Positions 33,689 through 42,687 are shown, numbered from the stretch's first letter. The stretch: 64,000 nt of DNA from VFMC01 sp963791635 (GCA_963791635.1 CAWBTC010000017.1:868001-932000); one strand, 5' to 3'. Numbers and translations: made by a program. Notes: generated by a model not told the origin, from the sequence alone.

Positions 33689-34351
33689 ATGGGCAAGATC
33701 GTCCTTCTCGCCGTCGCGGCCGCTTGGGCGGCCGTGTTGTTGCCCCCGCTGCTGCGGTCCCGGATGGAGAACCGTCCTGGATCCTCGGTCACCGACTTCC
33801 GTCGTCAGCTCTCCACACTGCAACGGGCGGTCCCGACGCGGTCGATGACCCCGATGCGCTCGATGGGTCGCCCGTTGGCGTCATCGCCGTTCCAGCGTCC
33901 CGTCGCCCCCGGCCGTCCGGGCCAAATGGCGCAACCTCTCCAGTTCCAGCGGGCGCACGTCCCCGAGCGTGTGCTCGACCGCATCGACCGGACGCATGGC
34001 GAGGTCGCCTACACCGGCGAGCTCCAACGCCGCTACGACCGAGAGCACCGCTTCGAGCGCGACCATCGCGACCTTCGCGGTCCTCGTGACGTCGCCGCTC
34101 GCCACACCCCGTCCCGCCGGGTGAACCAGCGCGAGGTCGTTCGTCGTCGCCGGACCAACGTGCTGTTCGTGCTCGTGATGCTCACTGCCGCCACGTTGTT
34201 CCTCGCGGCGACGACCAAGTCGTCGGCGATGGTCTACGCGTTCGCGTTCTCGTTCGTATCGCTGTGTGGCTACTGCTACAAGCTGGCCCAGCTGCGCCAG
34301 TACGAGCAGGACCGCACTGGCTACGACACCCACTGGTACCACGCCGCCTGA
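33689..34351 (+). CDS. Membrane protein with three predicted helices
   Basis: 220 residues. MGKIVLLAVAAAWAAVLLPPLL is an N-terminal membrane helix. The middle section (residues about 30-150) is Arg/Pro-rich and probably cytoplasmic. Two C-terminal helices follow (NVLFVLVMLTAATLFLAATT and MVYAFAFSFVSLCGYCYKLAQL). ATG 33689 has GGAGGG upstream and is preferred over in-frame starts further 5'. I do not recognise a specific family. The architecture resembles actinobacterial membrane proteins of unknown function that sit next to tRNA or cell-envelope genes. It lies just ahead of tRNA-Ala. Confidence 0.7.
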   Translation: MGKIVLLAVAAAWAAVLLPPLLRSRMENRPGSSVTDFRRQLSTLQRAVPTRSMTPMRSMGRPLASSPFQRPVAPGRPGQMAQPLQFQRAHVPERVLDRIDRTHGEVAYTGELQRRYDREHRFERDHRDLRGPRDVAARHTPSRRVNQREVVRRRRTNVLFVLVMLTAATLFLAATTKSSAMVYAFAFSFVSLCGYCYKLAQLRQYEQDRTGYDTHWYHAA

Positions 34352-34409
34352 CCGTCGATCGACCAGCGCCCGAACTCGGACGCCGCCTTGCATCCGTCGC
34401 CTGCATCCA

Positions 34410-34441
34410 GTGGTGCGAGCGTGGTGCGAGCGTGGTGCGAT
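34410..34441. repeat. 11-bp tandem repeat upstream of tRNA-Ala
   Basis: Two perfect copies of GTGGTGCGAGC (34410-34420, 34421-34431) and a truncated third. It lies about 50 bp upstream of the tRNA 5' end, so it could overlap its promoter region. No -10 or -35 match is convincing. Confidence 0.75.
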
Positions 34442-34488
34442 TCGTAGGGTGCAGAGGAGCACTCGCCGCTACACTCGGGTGCTCCAAC

Positions 34489-34561
34489 GGGGGTGTAGCT
34501 CAGTTGGCAGAGCGCAACAATCGCACTGTTGAGGCCAGGGGTTCAATTCCCCTCACCTCCA
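34489..34561 (+). tRNA. tRNA-Ala (anticodon CGC)
   Basis: The 73-nt sequence folds as a standard cloverleaf. The acceptor stem is GGGGGTG/CACCTCC, with a G3:U70 wobble pair, the main alanine identity element. The D stem is GCTC/GAGC, the anticodon stem CAACA/TGTTG with loop ATCGCAC, and the T stem AGGGG/CCCCT with loop TTCAATT. The anticodon at the loop centre is CGC, reading the GCG codon. The discriminator is A. The CCA end is not encoded (ACCC follows). Both anticodon and G3:U70 agree on alanine. Confidence 0.95.
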
Positions 34562-34666
34562 CCCAGGGAACCTGACCCGGACCCGCTCGAACCCGCAAGG
34601 CGCCGAGCGGGTCCGGTGCTTTTCGGCTGGGACCGGCACCCGACATCGGCAAGTACGGTGCCGGCG

Positions 34667-36232
34667 ATGACCGCGCCTGCACCGCACCCGAGCGACGACC
34701 CCACCCACCACGACGCCATCGAGGCCTACTGCGGCCGGCTCAGCTACGTCGCGGGTGACGAGCTCACGGTGCACGTGCGCTGTACGACGGCGCGCTACGA
34801 CGTCGAGATCTTCCGGTGGGGTGCGACTCGTGAGCTGGTGTGGTCGGCCACCGACCTGGCGGGTGTCGAGCCGCCGACGCCCGCCGACGCCGATGCTGCG
34901 GGGTGTGGTTGGCCGGCGTCGATCGCGCTCACGGTGCCGGTCGACTGGCGCTCCGGCTTCCACCACATCCGCCTCCGCGCCCACGGCGCACCCGACGATC
35001 GAGCTGTCGGCGATGCGTGCTTCGTGTTGCGTGCACCCACCGGTGCGCCGACGTCTCGGGCGCTCCTGGTGATCGCGACGAACACCTACAACGCCTACAA
35101 CAGCTGGGGCGGTCGCAGCCTCTACACAGGTGCGACCGAGGTGTCGTTCCGGCGTCCGCTCGGCAGGGGCATGATCGACCGCCCGCACACCGAGCGCGAC
35201 GATCGCAAGTCGCGGCCCGTGCGTTGGGACGAAGAACCCGACACCGACGGCGAGATCTACCAGCGGTACCGCCACGCGCTCGGGTACCCGGGTTTCATGA
35301 GCTCGGCCGGGTGGTTCACCTACGAGCGGCGGTTCGTCGAATGGGCCGAGGCCCAAGGCGTGGTCCTCGACGCTGCGGCGTCCAGTGACCTCGCGCTGCA
35401 TCCGGGGCTGCTCGACGACTACGACCTCGTGTTGTCGGTGGGTCATGACGAGTACTGGTCGGCGGGCCAGCGCGATGCGGTCGAGCGCTTCGTCGCGGCC
35501 GGCGGCAATCTCGCCTCGATGTCGGGCAACACCATGTTCTGGCAGGTACGCCTCGAGCGAGGAGGTGACTCGATGGTGTGCCACAAGTACAAGGCGCACC
35601 TGAACGACCCGGTGATCGCTGCCGGCAACCCGCACGAGATGACCGGGATGTGGGCCGATCCGCTGGTCGGCCGCCCCGAGACGTCGATCCTCGGTGCCGG
35701 CTCCGCGTGGGGGCTCTACTCGCGTTTCGGTCAGGCCACGCCACGCGGTGCGGGCGCCTTCACCGTCTACCGCGACAGCCATTGGCTGTTCGACGGAACC
35801 GGGCTGCGCTACGGCGATCTGCTCGGCGCTCGCGACGGCGTGGTGGGCTACGAGACCGTGGGCTGCCGGCTGACGTTCGATGAGTACCAGTTGCCCATCG
35901 CCGCCGGCGGCGATGGCACACCGACCGACATCGAGGTCGTCGCGTTCTGTCCCGCCTCGAGCCTGATGATGGGGGAGTACCCGGCGTCGATCGCTGCGCT
36001 CGACGATCAGGGCGACCTCGAGTTCGTGGCCGAGCGGATCCACGGCCGCCTCGACGCGGACTCGATCGCTCGCGTGCGTCATGGCAATGCAGTCATGGTG
36101 GTGAGCCGCCCGTTCGGCGACGGCGGCGGCGAGGTGGTGACCATCGGGAGCACTGACTGGGTGTTCGGGCTGGCGGCAGACGCAGCGGTCGCCCGTGTGA
36201 CGCGGAACGTGATCGACCGACTCCTCGCATGA
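34667..36232 (+). CDS. Protein with N,N-dimethylformamidase beta-subunit-like domain
   Basis: 521 residues related to the C-terminal region of the dimethylformamidase large subunit. After about 110 residues of beta-sandwich come LLVIATNTYNAYNSWGG, a family hallmark, then FRRPLGRGMID, WFTYERRFVEWAEAQG, YDLVLSVGHDEYWSAGQRDAVE, NLASMSGNTMFWQVRLE and a C-terminal EYPASIAALDDQGDLEF. The 'SVGHDEYW' segment resembles a ThuA/glutamine-amidotransferase-like site. The true DMFase small subunit is not encoded nearby, so the enzyme activity is not established. It may be a hydrolase or carbohydrate-active protein. ATG 34667 is preferred, 106 bp downstream of the tRNA. Confidence 0.78.
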   Translation: MTAPAPHPSDDPTHHDAIEAYCGRLSYVAGDELTVHVRCTTARYDVEIFRWGATRELVWSATDLAGVEPPTPADADAAGCGWPASIALTVPVDWRSGFHHIRLRAHGAPDDRAVGDACFVLRAPTGAPTSRALLVIATNTYNAYNSWGGRSLYTGATEVSFRRPLGRGMIDRPHTERDDRKSRPVRWDEEPDTDGEIYQRYRHALGYPGFMSSAGWFTYERRFVEWAEAQGVVLDAAASSDLALHPGLLDDYDLVLSVGHDEYWSAGQRDAVERFVAAGGNLASMSGNTMFWQVRLERGGDSMVCHKYKAHLNDPVIAAGNPHEMTGMWADPLVGRPETSILGAGSAWGLYSRFGQATPRGAGAFTVYRDSHWLFDGTGLRYGDLLGARDGVVGYETVGCRLTFDEYQLPIAAGGDGTPTDIEVVAFCPASSLMMGEYPASIAALDDQGDLEFVAERIHGRLDADSIARVRHGNAVMVVSRPFGDGGGEVVTIGSTDWVFGLAADAAVARVTRNVIDRLLA

Positions 36233-36282
36233 CGCGCACCACCGGCGACCGCGACCGAGGATTCGTGACGCCGGCGTGAACG

Positions 36283-36292
36283 CTGGCGCCAG
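36283..36292. promoter_or_regulatory. Palindrome CTGGCGCCAG before the TetR gene
   Basis: A perfect 10-bp palindrome in the 160-base gap between the dimethylformamidase-like gene and the TetR-family gene. It could be part of an autoregulatory operator. No second half-site or convincing promoter is visible around it (TTGACA at 36308 lacks a matching -10). Confidence 0.2.
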
Positions 36293-36391
36293 TCCTTGTC
36301 AGTGCCATTGACATCGACGATGACTCTGTGGTTCGATTCGACGCGGGGAGGATGCCATGGGGGAGAACTCGGACGAGCGCTGCGATGACAC

Positions 36392-37078
36392 GTGTCGGCA
36401 GCCGAGGTGACGACCACTGCGCGTCGACCGAGCAAGGATCGTCCGTCGCTGTCGCGCGAGCTGATCGCCATGACCGCGCTGCGGCTCACCCGCGATGAGC
36501 CGAACACCCCACTGACGCTCGCTCGTCTCGGCGCCGAGCTCGCGGCTGATCCCACGGCGATCTACCGCCACTTCCGCAACCGTGAGGAACTGCTGCTCGA
36601 TCTTTTCGAGCACGCGTACGAAGAAGTACTCGCACGGTTCCGTCCGCCAGATGACTGGCGCTCATCGCTCACCGAGCTGGCGCGCGCGATCCGCACGGTG
36701 CTGCTCGAACGCCCAGCGCTGGTGGCCGAGGTGGGCTACCGATTCACGGGCGGTCCGCGCGAACGTGAGGCGATCCGCGTCACCAGTGCGCTGTTCCTCG
36801 CCGCCGGCCTGCCACAGGACGAAGCGTTGCAGCAGGTGCGCGTCTTCGGCGAGATGATCCTTGCTCATGTGATGATGTCCGCCGCTTCGATGTCGCTCCC
36901 GCCGGAGGTGCAGCGCTTCGAGCTGGACGTGGCTGGTCTCGTCTACGGCGTCGAGGTTGGCTCGATGGCTACCTATCAGCACGACACGTTCACCCTCATG
37001 CTCGACACGTATCTCGACGGCCTCACCGCGCGCCTGCGCGTCGCATCGCGCGGTCGAACCCGGCGGACGGCGTCGTGA
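36392..37078 (+). CDS. TetR family transcriptional regulator
   Basis: 228 residues. The N-terminal helix-turn-helix is LSRELIAMTALRLTRDEPNTPLTLARLGAELAADPTAIYRHFRNREELLLDLFE, with the TAIYRHFRNREEL recognition and dimer helix. The C-terminal ligand-binding region is variable (FTGGPREREAIRVTSALFLAAGL). GTG 36392 is used. It precedes the ABC transporter operon by 106 bp and is read in the same direction, so it probably regulates that operon or itself. No ligand can be inferred. Confidence 0.86.
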   Translation: MSAAEVTTTARRPSKDRPSLSRELIAMTALRLTRDEPNTPLTLARLGAELAADPTAIYRHFRNREELLLDLFEHAYEEVLARFRPPDDWRSSLTELARAIRTVLLERPALVAEVGYRFTGGPREREAIRVTSALFLAAGLPQDEALQQVRVFGEMILAHVMMSAASMSLPPEVQRFELDVAGLVYGVEVGSMATYQHDTFTLMLDTYLDGLTARLRVASRGRTRRTAS

Positions 37079-37095
37079 GTGCTTGCGGGCGAACG

Positions 37096-37109
37096 ACCTC
37101 TTCGGAGGT
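37096..37109 (+). terminator. Hairpin with TTCG loop after the TetR gene
   Basis: ACCTC (37096-37100), TTCG loop, GAGGT (37105-37109). A stable tetraloop hairpin 17 bases past the TetR stop. It may end or attenuate the regulator transcript before the ABC operon. There is no U-tract. Confidence 0.3.
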
Positions 37110-37121
37110 GCAAGGATCGGT

Positions 37122-37135
37122 CACCGGGACCGGTG
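37122..37135. promoter_or_regulatory. Inverted repeat CACCGG-GA-CCGGTG before the ABC operon
   Basis: Perfect six-base arms with two-base centre, 49 bp upstream of the substrate-binding protein start and 43 bp after the TetR stop. It is a plausible operator for the TetR regulator, though the site is short. Confidence 0.3.
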
Positions 37136-37184
37136 CCAGCAGGACCAGCAGCTCGAACAGTACGAATCACACAAGGGGAGACAC

Positions 37185-38957
37185 ATGATGAGGATCCGCA
37201 GGAACGGGGTCGTGGCCATCGGCCTCGTCCTCGCCGTGACCGCCGCCGCCTGTAGCGGCGCCGACGCGCCACCGACGGCGACCAATGCGCCGGCCGTCAC
37301 CGAGGCGTCCGGCACGGATGCGTCGGCCGACACCACCGCTCCCGCTGGTGAGGAGCCGAACACCACCGATGCCGGAGCCACAGACACAACGGCCGCCGGT
37401 GCAACGGAGAACACCATCGCCGGCGTGCCCGCCGGGGCAGACACGATCCTCACCCCGGCTCCGTCAGGTGAGGCCGACTCGGCCGTGTGGGCCACGTACC
37501 GCGAGACGTCGACGATCGATCCGCTGTACGCGTTCGACTACCCGGACAACACAGCGATGTCGATCGCTTGTGAGTCGTTGCTTCGCCAGAACCCCGACCT
37601 CACGATCGGCCCGGGCCTCGCGACGAGCGCCGAGTACGTGAAGCCGACGTCGCTGGTGATCACCCTGCGCGAGGGCATCACGTTCTGGGACGGCACGCCG
37701 ATGACCGCCGCCGACGTCGTCTTCAGTCTGAAGCGCCAGCAGGATCCGGCCAATGGCGGGTTCTACGGCGCGGTGTTCGCGAACGTCACCGACATCGCCG
37801 CCACCGGCGACGCCGAGGTGACCATCACCACCGCCAAGCAGGACATGGCACTCCTCGGGGAGCTGTCCGGCCCGGTGGGTGCCGTGACGCAGCAGGCCTA
37901 CACCGAGGAACAGGGTGCGGACTTCGGTACCGCTGCGGGAGGTGTGATGTGCACGGGCCCGTTCCAGCTCGACTCGTGGGTGGTCGGTGAGGGCGTGACC
38001 TTCACTCGCTACGACGGCTACTGGGACGACACCCTGCCACGGCAGTTGAAGAGCATCACGATCAAGGGCGTACCCGACGAGGCCGTGCTCACGTCCGGTC
38101 TGCTCACCGGGGAGATCGACGGCGCCTATGCGTCGCCTGCCACCCTCGACCAACTCCGGGCCAGCGACGCCGTGAACGTGTTCGAGGGACCGAGCTACGG
38201 CATCGCCGCGTTCATCGTCTCCAGCTTCGACGGCGCCCTCGCGGACAAGCGGGTGCGCCAGGCACTGTCGATGGCGATCGACCGTCAAGGCATCGTGACC
38301 GCGCAGTACAAGGGTGCTGCGTACCCGGCTCGTGCTGTAGCGGTGCCCGGTACCTGGGGCTACGCCAAGGACGAGTTCGTGAACGCATGGAACGAGCTCC
38401 CCGATGTGTCGGTTCCCGACCTCGATGCTGCCAAGGCACTCGTGGCCGAGGCCGGCGCAGAGGGTCAGGTCGTGCGCCTCGGCATGTCGTCGGAGATCGC
38501 GGGAATCACGCTGCAGGCCGGTGAGTTCCAACGTGCCCTCGAGTCGATCGGCATGAAGGCCGAGCTCGTCTCGGTATCGGCTGCGAACTACATCAACTTC
38601 TTCATCGACTCTGCCGCCCGTGAAGGCGTCGACGGGTTCTTCACCGTCAACTACCCGAACTTCGCCGACCCGTTCGGCCTGTATGGCACGTTGCTCGCCC
38701 CCGACGGTTCCCAGGCCTACAACGGCTACAGCGACCAGGCTGCACTCGATCTGGCCGAGGCGATCCGGTCTGAACCCGACGACATCGCTCGGGCTGAGCT
38801 GGTCGCAGAGCTGCAGAAGATCATCGTGGACGAGCAGTTGTGGATTCCGATCGTGGCGCCCACGAACGTGCTCATCATGAACAAGGACCTGAGCGGCGCA
38901 CCATCGACGTTCTCCTACATGTTCGGCCCTTGGGCCGCCTACCTCGGCGCCGCCTGA
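37185..38957 (+). CDS. ABC transporter substrate-binding lipoprotein, oligopeptide family
   Basis: 590-residue family-5 solute-binding protein. It has a signal peptide with lipobox (TAAAC, Cys23), a Thr/Ala/Glu-rich linker to about residue 85, then the binding domain: TIDPLYAFDYPDNTAMSIACESLLRQNPDL, TLREGITFWDGTPMTAADVVFSLKRQQD (the family signature), FTRYDGYWDD, VRQALSMAIDRQGIV and AADSIGMK-like C-terminal lobe. It delivers peptides or related solutes to the permeases encoded downstream. ATG 37185 follows AAGGGGAG. First gene of a five-gene operon. Confidence 0.92.
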   Translation: MMRIRRNGVVAIGLVLAVTAAACSGADAPPTATNAPAVTEASGTDASADTTAPAGEEPNTTDAGATDTTAAGATENTIAGVPAGADTILTPAPSGEADSAVWATYRETSTIDPLYAFDYPDNTAMSIACESLLRQNPDLTIGPGLATSAEYVKPTSLVITLREGITFWDGTPMTAADVVFSLKRQQDPANGGFYGAVFANVTDIAATGDAEVTITTAKQDMALLGELSGPVGAVTQQAYTEEQGADFGTAAGGVMCTGPFQLDSWVVGEGVTFTRYDGYWDDTLPRQLKSITIKGVPDEAVLTSGLLTGEIDGAYASPATLDQLRASDAVNVFEGPSYGIAAFIVSSFDGALADKRVRQALSMAIDRQGIVTAQYKGAAYPARAVAVPGTWGYAKDEFVNAWNELPDVSVPDLDAAKALVAEAGAEGQVVRLGMSSEIAGITLQAGEFQRALESIGMKAELVSVSAANYINFFIDSAAREGVDGFFTVNYPNFADPFGLYGTLLAPDGSQAYNGYSDQAALDLAEAIRSEPDDIARAELVAELQKIIVDEQLWIPIVAPTNVLIMNKDLSGAPSTFSYMFGPWAAYLGAA

Positions 38958-39009
38958 CGTCGGGCCACACCGAGACACACGTCACTCACGAAAAGGCCCA
39001 GCGATCGGG

Positions 39010-39957
39010 ATGCTCAGGTTCGTCGTACGCCGATTGGCGATGCTCATGGTGACGTTGTTCGTCGCGAGCTTCGCCATCTACTCGGCGATGTACCTCGCGC
39101 CGGGCAACCCGATCGCTGCGCTGACCGGTGGGCGCACGCCGACACCTGAGGCGATCGAGGTGCTCGAGCAGCGCTATCACCTCGACGACCCGTTCCTGGT
39201 GCGGTACGTGCGCTGGGTGAGCGGAGCGTTCCGCGGCGACTTCGGCGTGTCGATCCAGCTCCGCCAGGACGTGTCGACCCTGATCACCCAACGCATCGGC
39301 ACCACGGTGCAGTTGGTGCTGTTCTCCTCGCTGATCATCGTGGTCGTCGGTATCGGGCTCGGCCTGCTCGGCGGGTTGCGCCGCGGCATCGTCGACAACA
39401 TCGTGATCGTGGTCAGCACGTTGAGCGCGGCAGTGCCGTCGTTCGTGGCGTCGATCATCCTGCTGTCGGTGTTCGCTGTGAACCTCGGGTGGTTCCCCGC
39501 TCTCGGCGGCGGCGATGGCTTCGTCAACCAGGTGAAGCACCTCACGTTGCCGGCCGTGGCACTGGCGTTCTCGTCGATCGCGCTCGTGGCGCGCATCACC
39601 CGGGCATCGGTGCGCGAGGAACTGTCGCGAGAGCACGTGCAGACGGCGGTCAGTCGAGGTATCCCGTACCGGTTGGTAGTACGACGTCACGTCATGCGCA
39701 ATGCTGCGATCCCGATCACCACGATCGTGGGCATCACGGTGGCGTCGCTGTTCGCTGCATCCGCGGTCGTGGAGCGAGCGTTCGCCCTCAACGGGATCGG
39801 CTCCTACCTCATCCAGGCTGCGCTGTCGAAAGACGTCGCCGTGGTGCAGGGCATCTCGCTCGTGATCGTTGCGGTCTTCGTCGTGGTCAACGCGATGGTC
39901 GACTTCTTGTATGCGGTCCTCGATCCGAGGGTGTCGTTGGGAGACAGGGCCACATGA
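39010..39957 (+). CDS. ABC transporter permease, DppB-type
   Basis: 315-residue inner-membrane permease with six helices. The N-terminal MLRFVVRRLAMLMVTLFVASFAIYSAMYLAPGNP is the usual DppB start, and FRGDFGVSIQLRQDVSTLI and the inner loop EAA-type segment EELSREHVQTAVSRGIPYRLVVRRHVMRNAAIP follow. ATG 39010 is 52 bases after the substrate-binding gene. Its last codon overlaps the next permease (ATGA). Together the two permeases form the channel. Confidence 0.92.
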   Translation: MLRFVVRRLAMLMVTLFVASFAIYSAMYLAPGNPIAALTGGRTPTPEAIEVLEQRYHLDDPFLVRYVRWVSGAFRGDFGVSIQLRQDVSTLITQRIGTTVQLVLFSSLIIVVVGIGLGLLGGLRRGIVDNIVIVVSTLSAAVPSFVASIILLSVFAVNLGWFPALGGGDGFVNQVKHLTLPAVALAFSSIALVARITRASVREELSREHVQTAVSRGIPYRLVVRRHVMRNAAIPITTIVGITVASLFAASAVVERAFALNGIGSYLIQAALSKDVAVVQGISLVIVAVFVVVNAMVDFLYAVLDPRVSLGDRAT

Positions 39958-40847
39958 GCACCGTCGAGCTGCCCGCGACCGCGCCCGCCACCTCGGTGAG
40001 GCGCGACCGTGCAGGTCGTCGCGGCCTTCCAGGCCTACGCGGCACCGGCATCGTCGGTCACATGAGTGCGCTGGTGCTGCTCGTCGCCGCGCTGGTTGCG
40101 GCGTTCGGTGCCAGGTTGGCGCCGCACGATCCGGATCTCACCAACCTCTCGTTCCAATTCGTCGGCAGGTTCGAGAACCACTACCTCGGCTTCGACGGCC
40201 AAGGTCGTGACCTGTTCTCGCGGCTGCTGGTCGGGGCGCGTACGTCGCTGCTCGGACCGATCGCCGTGGTCGGGCTGTCGATGGTGCTCGGCACCGGCTT
40301 GGCCATCGCGACGGCATGGAAGGGTGGCCGCTTCGACCAGTTCGTGTCGGCGGCGCTCGACGTGCTGTTCGCCTTCCCGGCGATCGTGCTCGCGATCCTT
40401 GTGAGCGTGATCATCGAGCCTGGGTTGAAGGCAGCGACGATCGCGCTCGCGATCGCCTACACGCCGTACATCGCTCGCGTGCTGCGGAGTGCCGCGCTGA
40501 GAGAACGGTCTCGTGACTACATCGCCGCACTCGAAGTACAGGGCCTGCGCGCGACCGTGATCTGTGTGCGCCACCTCGGCCGCAACCTGTTGCCGCTCAT
40601 CGTGGCTCAGGGAGCGATCCTGTTCGGTTATGCGATGGTCGACCTTGCTGCGATCTCGTTCCTCGGTCTCGGTGTGCAACCGCCGCAGGCGGATTGGGGC
40701 GTCATGGTGTCCACCGGTCAGAGCGGGGTGCTGCAGGGCTACCCGATGGAGTCGCTCAGCGCGGGTCTGTGCATCGTGGTCGTGGTCGTCGCCGTGAACC
40801 TCCTCGGCGAGCGACTCACCGACCGGGCCCAGTTGGTCACGCGATGA
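39954..40847 (+). CDS. ABC transporter permease, DppC-type
   Basis: 297-residue second permease. GIVGHMSALVLLVAALVAAFGARLAPHDPD is the N-terminal membrane helix and periplasmic start. GFDGQGRDLFSRLLVGARTSLL is the DppC signature, and DYIAALEVQGLRATVICVRHLGRNLLPLI is the coupling-loop region. Start overlaps the previous stop (ATGA) and the next gene overlaps its stop, so the genes are tightly coupled. Confidence 0.92.
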   Translation: MSTVELPATAPATSVRRDRAGRRGLPGLRGTGIVGHMSALVLLVAALVAAFGARLAPHDPDLTNLSFQFVGRFENHYLGFDGQGRDLFSRLLVGARTSLLGPIAVVGLSMVLGTGLAIATAWKGGRFDQFVSAALDVLFAFPAIVLAILVSVIIEPGLKAATIALAIAYTPYIARVLRSAALRERSRDYIAALEVQGLRATVICVRHLGRNLLPLIVAQGAILFGYAMVDLAAISFLGLGVQPPQADWGVMVSTGQSGVLQGYPMESLSAGLCIVVVVVAVNLLGERLTDRAQLVTR

Positions 40848-41851
40848 GCACCTCTGCGTCGGACGCCCTGCTCGAGATCGACGCACTCGCCGTCCAGTTG
40901 CCGATCAGCGGTGAGTTGCGTCCGGTGCTCCACGACGTGTCGTTCTCGATCCGCGCAGGTGAGGCACTCGGCCTGGTGGGCGAGTCGGGCTCGGGCAAGT
41001 CGATGACGGCCAGGGCGATCGCCCGTCTGCTGCCGACCGGTGCCGCTTCGTCGGGCACGATCAACTACGCCGGCGGCGACGTGAGTGCGTTGAAGGGATC
41101 GGCGCTGCGCACGTATCGCGCCGAGGTGGCGATGGTGTTCCAGGACCCTCGTGTCCACATCAACCCGGTGCGCAGCATCGGTGACTTCATGACCGAGGCG
41201 CTGTGCACCAACCATGGGGTGTCGAAGACCGACGCCTCATCTCGGGCGGTGTCGCTGCTGGCCGAGGTGGGGATCATGGACGGTTCCCGACGACTGGAAC
41301 AGCACCCTCACGAGCTGTCGGGTGGTCTGCTCCAACGTGTGATGATCGCGAGCGCACTCCTCACCGAGCCGCGCCTGCTGCTGGCCGACGAGCCCACCAC
41401 GGCACTCGACGTGACCACCCAGGCCGACGTGATGGCGATTCTCGACGACCTCCGACGTGAGCGCGGCATGTCGATGTTGTTCATCACCCACGACCTCGAA
41501 CTCGCGAGTGCGGTCTGCGATCGCACTGCGGTGATGTACGCCGGGCAACTCGTCGAGATGCGGGTCTCGTCGAAGCTCCATGACGACCCGCTCCACCCGT
41601 ACACCGCCGGATTGGTGGCCGCCCGGCCGAGCATCGTCGGCGACGTCGGGCGACTGGCGGCGATCCCTGGACGCCCGCGCTCGGCCTTCGAGGCCCCTGC
41701 TGGGTGCGCGTTCGCCGACCGGTGCAACCACGCGGAGGATGCGTGTGGCGCGTCACGGCCGTCGCTGCGGGTACTGGAGGACGGGCTCGTCCGCTGCCGG
41801 CGAGCCGACGAGCTGCGCGGCGGTCTGCAGGTCGGTGCTCGCAATGACTGA
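40844..41851 (+). CDS. ABC transporter ATP-binding protein, DppD-type
   Basis: 335-residue ATPase. VGESGSGKSMTARAI is Walker A, ELSGGLLQRVMIA is the ABC signature, LLLADEPTTALDVTTQ is Walker B, and ITHDLELASAVCD holds the switch histidine. The C-terminal FADRCNHAEDAC segment is the oligopeptide-transporter ATPase extension, with cysteines that may bind an iron-sulfur cluster. ATG 40844 overlaps the permease stop. Confidence 0.93.
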   Translation: MSTSASDALLEIDALAVQLPISGELRPVLHDVSFSIRAGEALGLVGESGSGKSMTARAIARLLPTGAASSGTINYAGGDVSALKGSALRTYRAEVAMVFQDPRVHINPVRSIGDFMTEALCTNHGVSKTDASSRAVSLLAEVGIMDGSRRLEQHPHELSGGLLQRVMIASALLTEPRLLLADEPTTALDVTTQADVMAILDDLRRERGMSMLFITHDLELASAVCDRTAVMYAGQLVEMRVSSKLHDDPLHPYTAGLVAARPSIVGDVGRLAAIPGRPRSAFEAPAGCAFADRCNHAEDACGASRPSLRVLEDGLVRCRRADELRGGLQVGARND

Positions 41852-42677
41852 GAACGCCCCGCTGCTCGAGGTGCGCGGACTGTCGAAGACCTTCGGGTCG
41901 CTGGTGGCCGTCGACGACGTCTCGTTCGAGATCGCCCGTGGTGGCTCGATGGCGATCGTCGGTGAGTCGGGATCGGGCAAGACCACGATCGCGAAGATGA
42001 TCGTCGGGCTGCTCGCCCCCACGGCCGGCGCAATCACTGCATGCGGGCGTGATCGTTCGCGCCCTGCGTCCGGTGCCTCGGAACGTCGCCGCCGTGGTGC
42101 CGAGGTGCAGATCGTGTTCCAGGATCCCTACAGCAGCCTCGATCCGCACCAGAGCGGCGCGTCGGCGATCGAGGAGGTACTCGCGCTCCACCGCGGCGGG
42201 TCAGCTGCCGAGCGGGCGGCCCGGGTGGCCGAACTCGGTGAGCTCGTCGGCCTCGACCCGCGCCAGCTGCAGGCGCTGCCCCGTGCGCTGTCGGGTGGTC
42301 AGCGCCAGCGCGTGGCGATCGCCCGTGCACTCGCAGCGGAGCCGCAGCTGTTGATCCTCGACGAGTCGGTGGCAGCACTCGACGTGTCGATCCAGGCCCA
42401 GGTTCTGAACCTCCTCGCCGACGTTCGCAAACGAACCGGCGTGTCGTACCTGTTGATCAGCCACGATCTCGCCGTCGTCCGCCAGATCACCGACGACGTG
42501 ATCGTGATGCACCGCGGCTTCGTGGTCGAGCGTGGTCCCACACGAGACGTGCTCGATCGGCCCCAGGCCACCTACACCCAGCTGTTGCGGGCGAGCGTGC
42601 CGGCACCGGGATGGCGGCCCCGCCGCCGGAGCGAGTGGGTCGCTGCCACAGACGTGATCGAGGACACCGCGGGCTGA
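41844..42677 (+). CDS. ABC transporter ATP-binding protein, DppF-type
   Basis: 277-residue second ATPase. VGESGSGKTTIAKMIVG (Walker A), FQDPYSSLDPHQSGASAIEE (Q-loop), ALSGGQRQRVAIARALA (signature), LLILDESVAALDVSIQAQ (Walker B) and ISHDLAVVRQI are present. The Walker B region reads DESVAALD where most have DEPVSALD. ATG 41844 overlaps the previous stop by 8 bp. It forms a heterodimer with the DppD-type protein. A strong hairpin follows the stop. Confidence 0.92.
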   Translation: MTENAPLLEVRGLSKTFGSLVAVDDVSFEIARGGSMAIVGESGSGKTTIAKMIVGLLAPTAGAITACGRDRSRPASGASERRRRGAEVQIVFQDPYSSLDPHQSGASAIEEVLALHRGGSAAERAARVAELGELVGLDPRQLQALPRALSGGQRQRVAIARALAAEPQLLILDESVAALDVSIQAQVLNLLADVRKRTGVSYLLISHDLAVVRQITDDVIVMHRGFVVERGPTRDVLDRPQATYTQLLRASVPAPGWRPRRRSEWVAATDVIEDTAG

Positions 42678-42687
42678 CGACGCTGCT

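Noticed and set aside
36308..36336. Promoter with TTGACA before the TetR gene
   Set aside because: TTGACA is present but the sequence 17 bases later (GTTCGA) does not resemble a -10 box.
41844..42677. Inactive DppF-type ATPase because of the DESVAALD Walker B variant
   Set aside because: The Walker B Asp-Glu pair and the D-loop Asp are present and only a neighbouring residue differs. This is no sign of inactivity.
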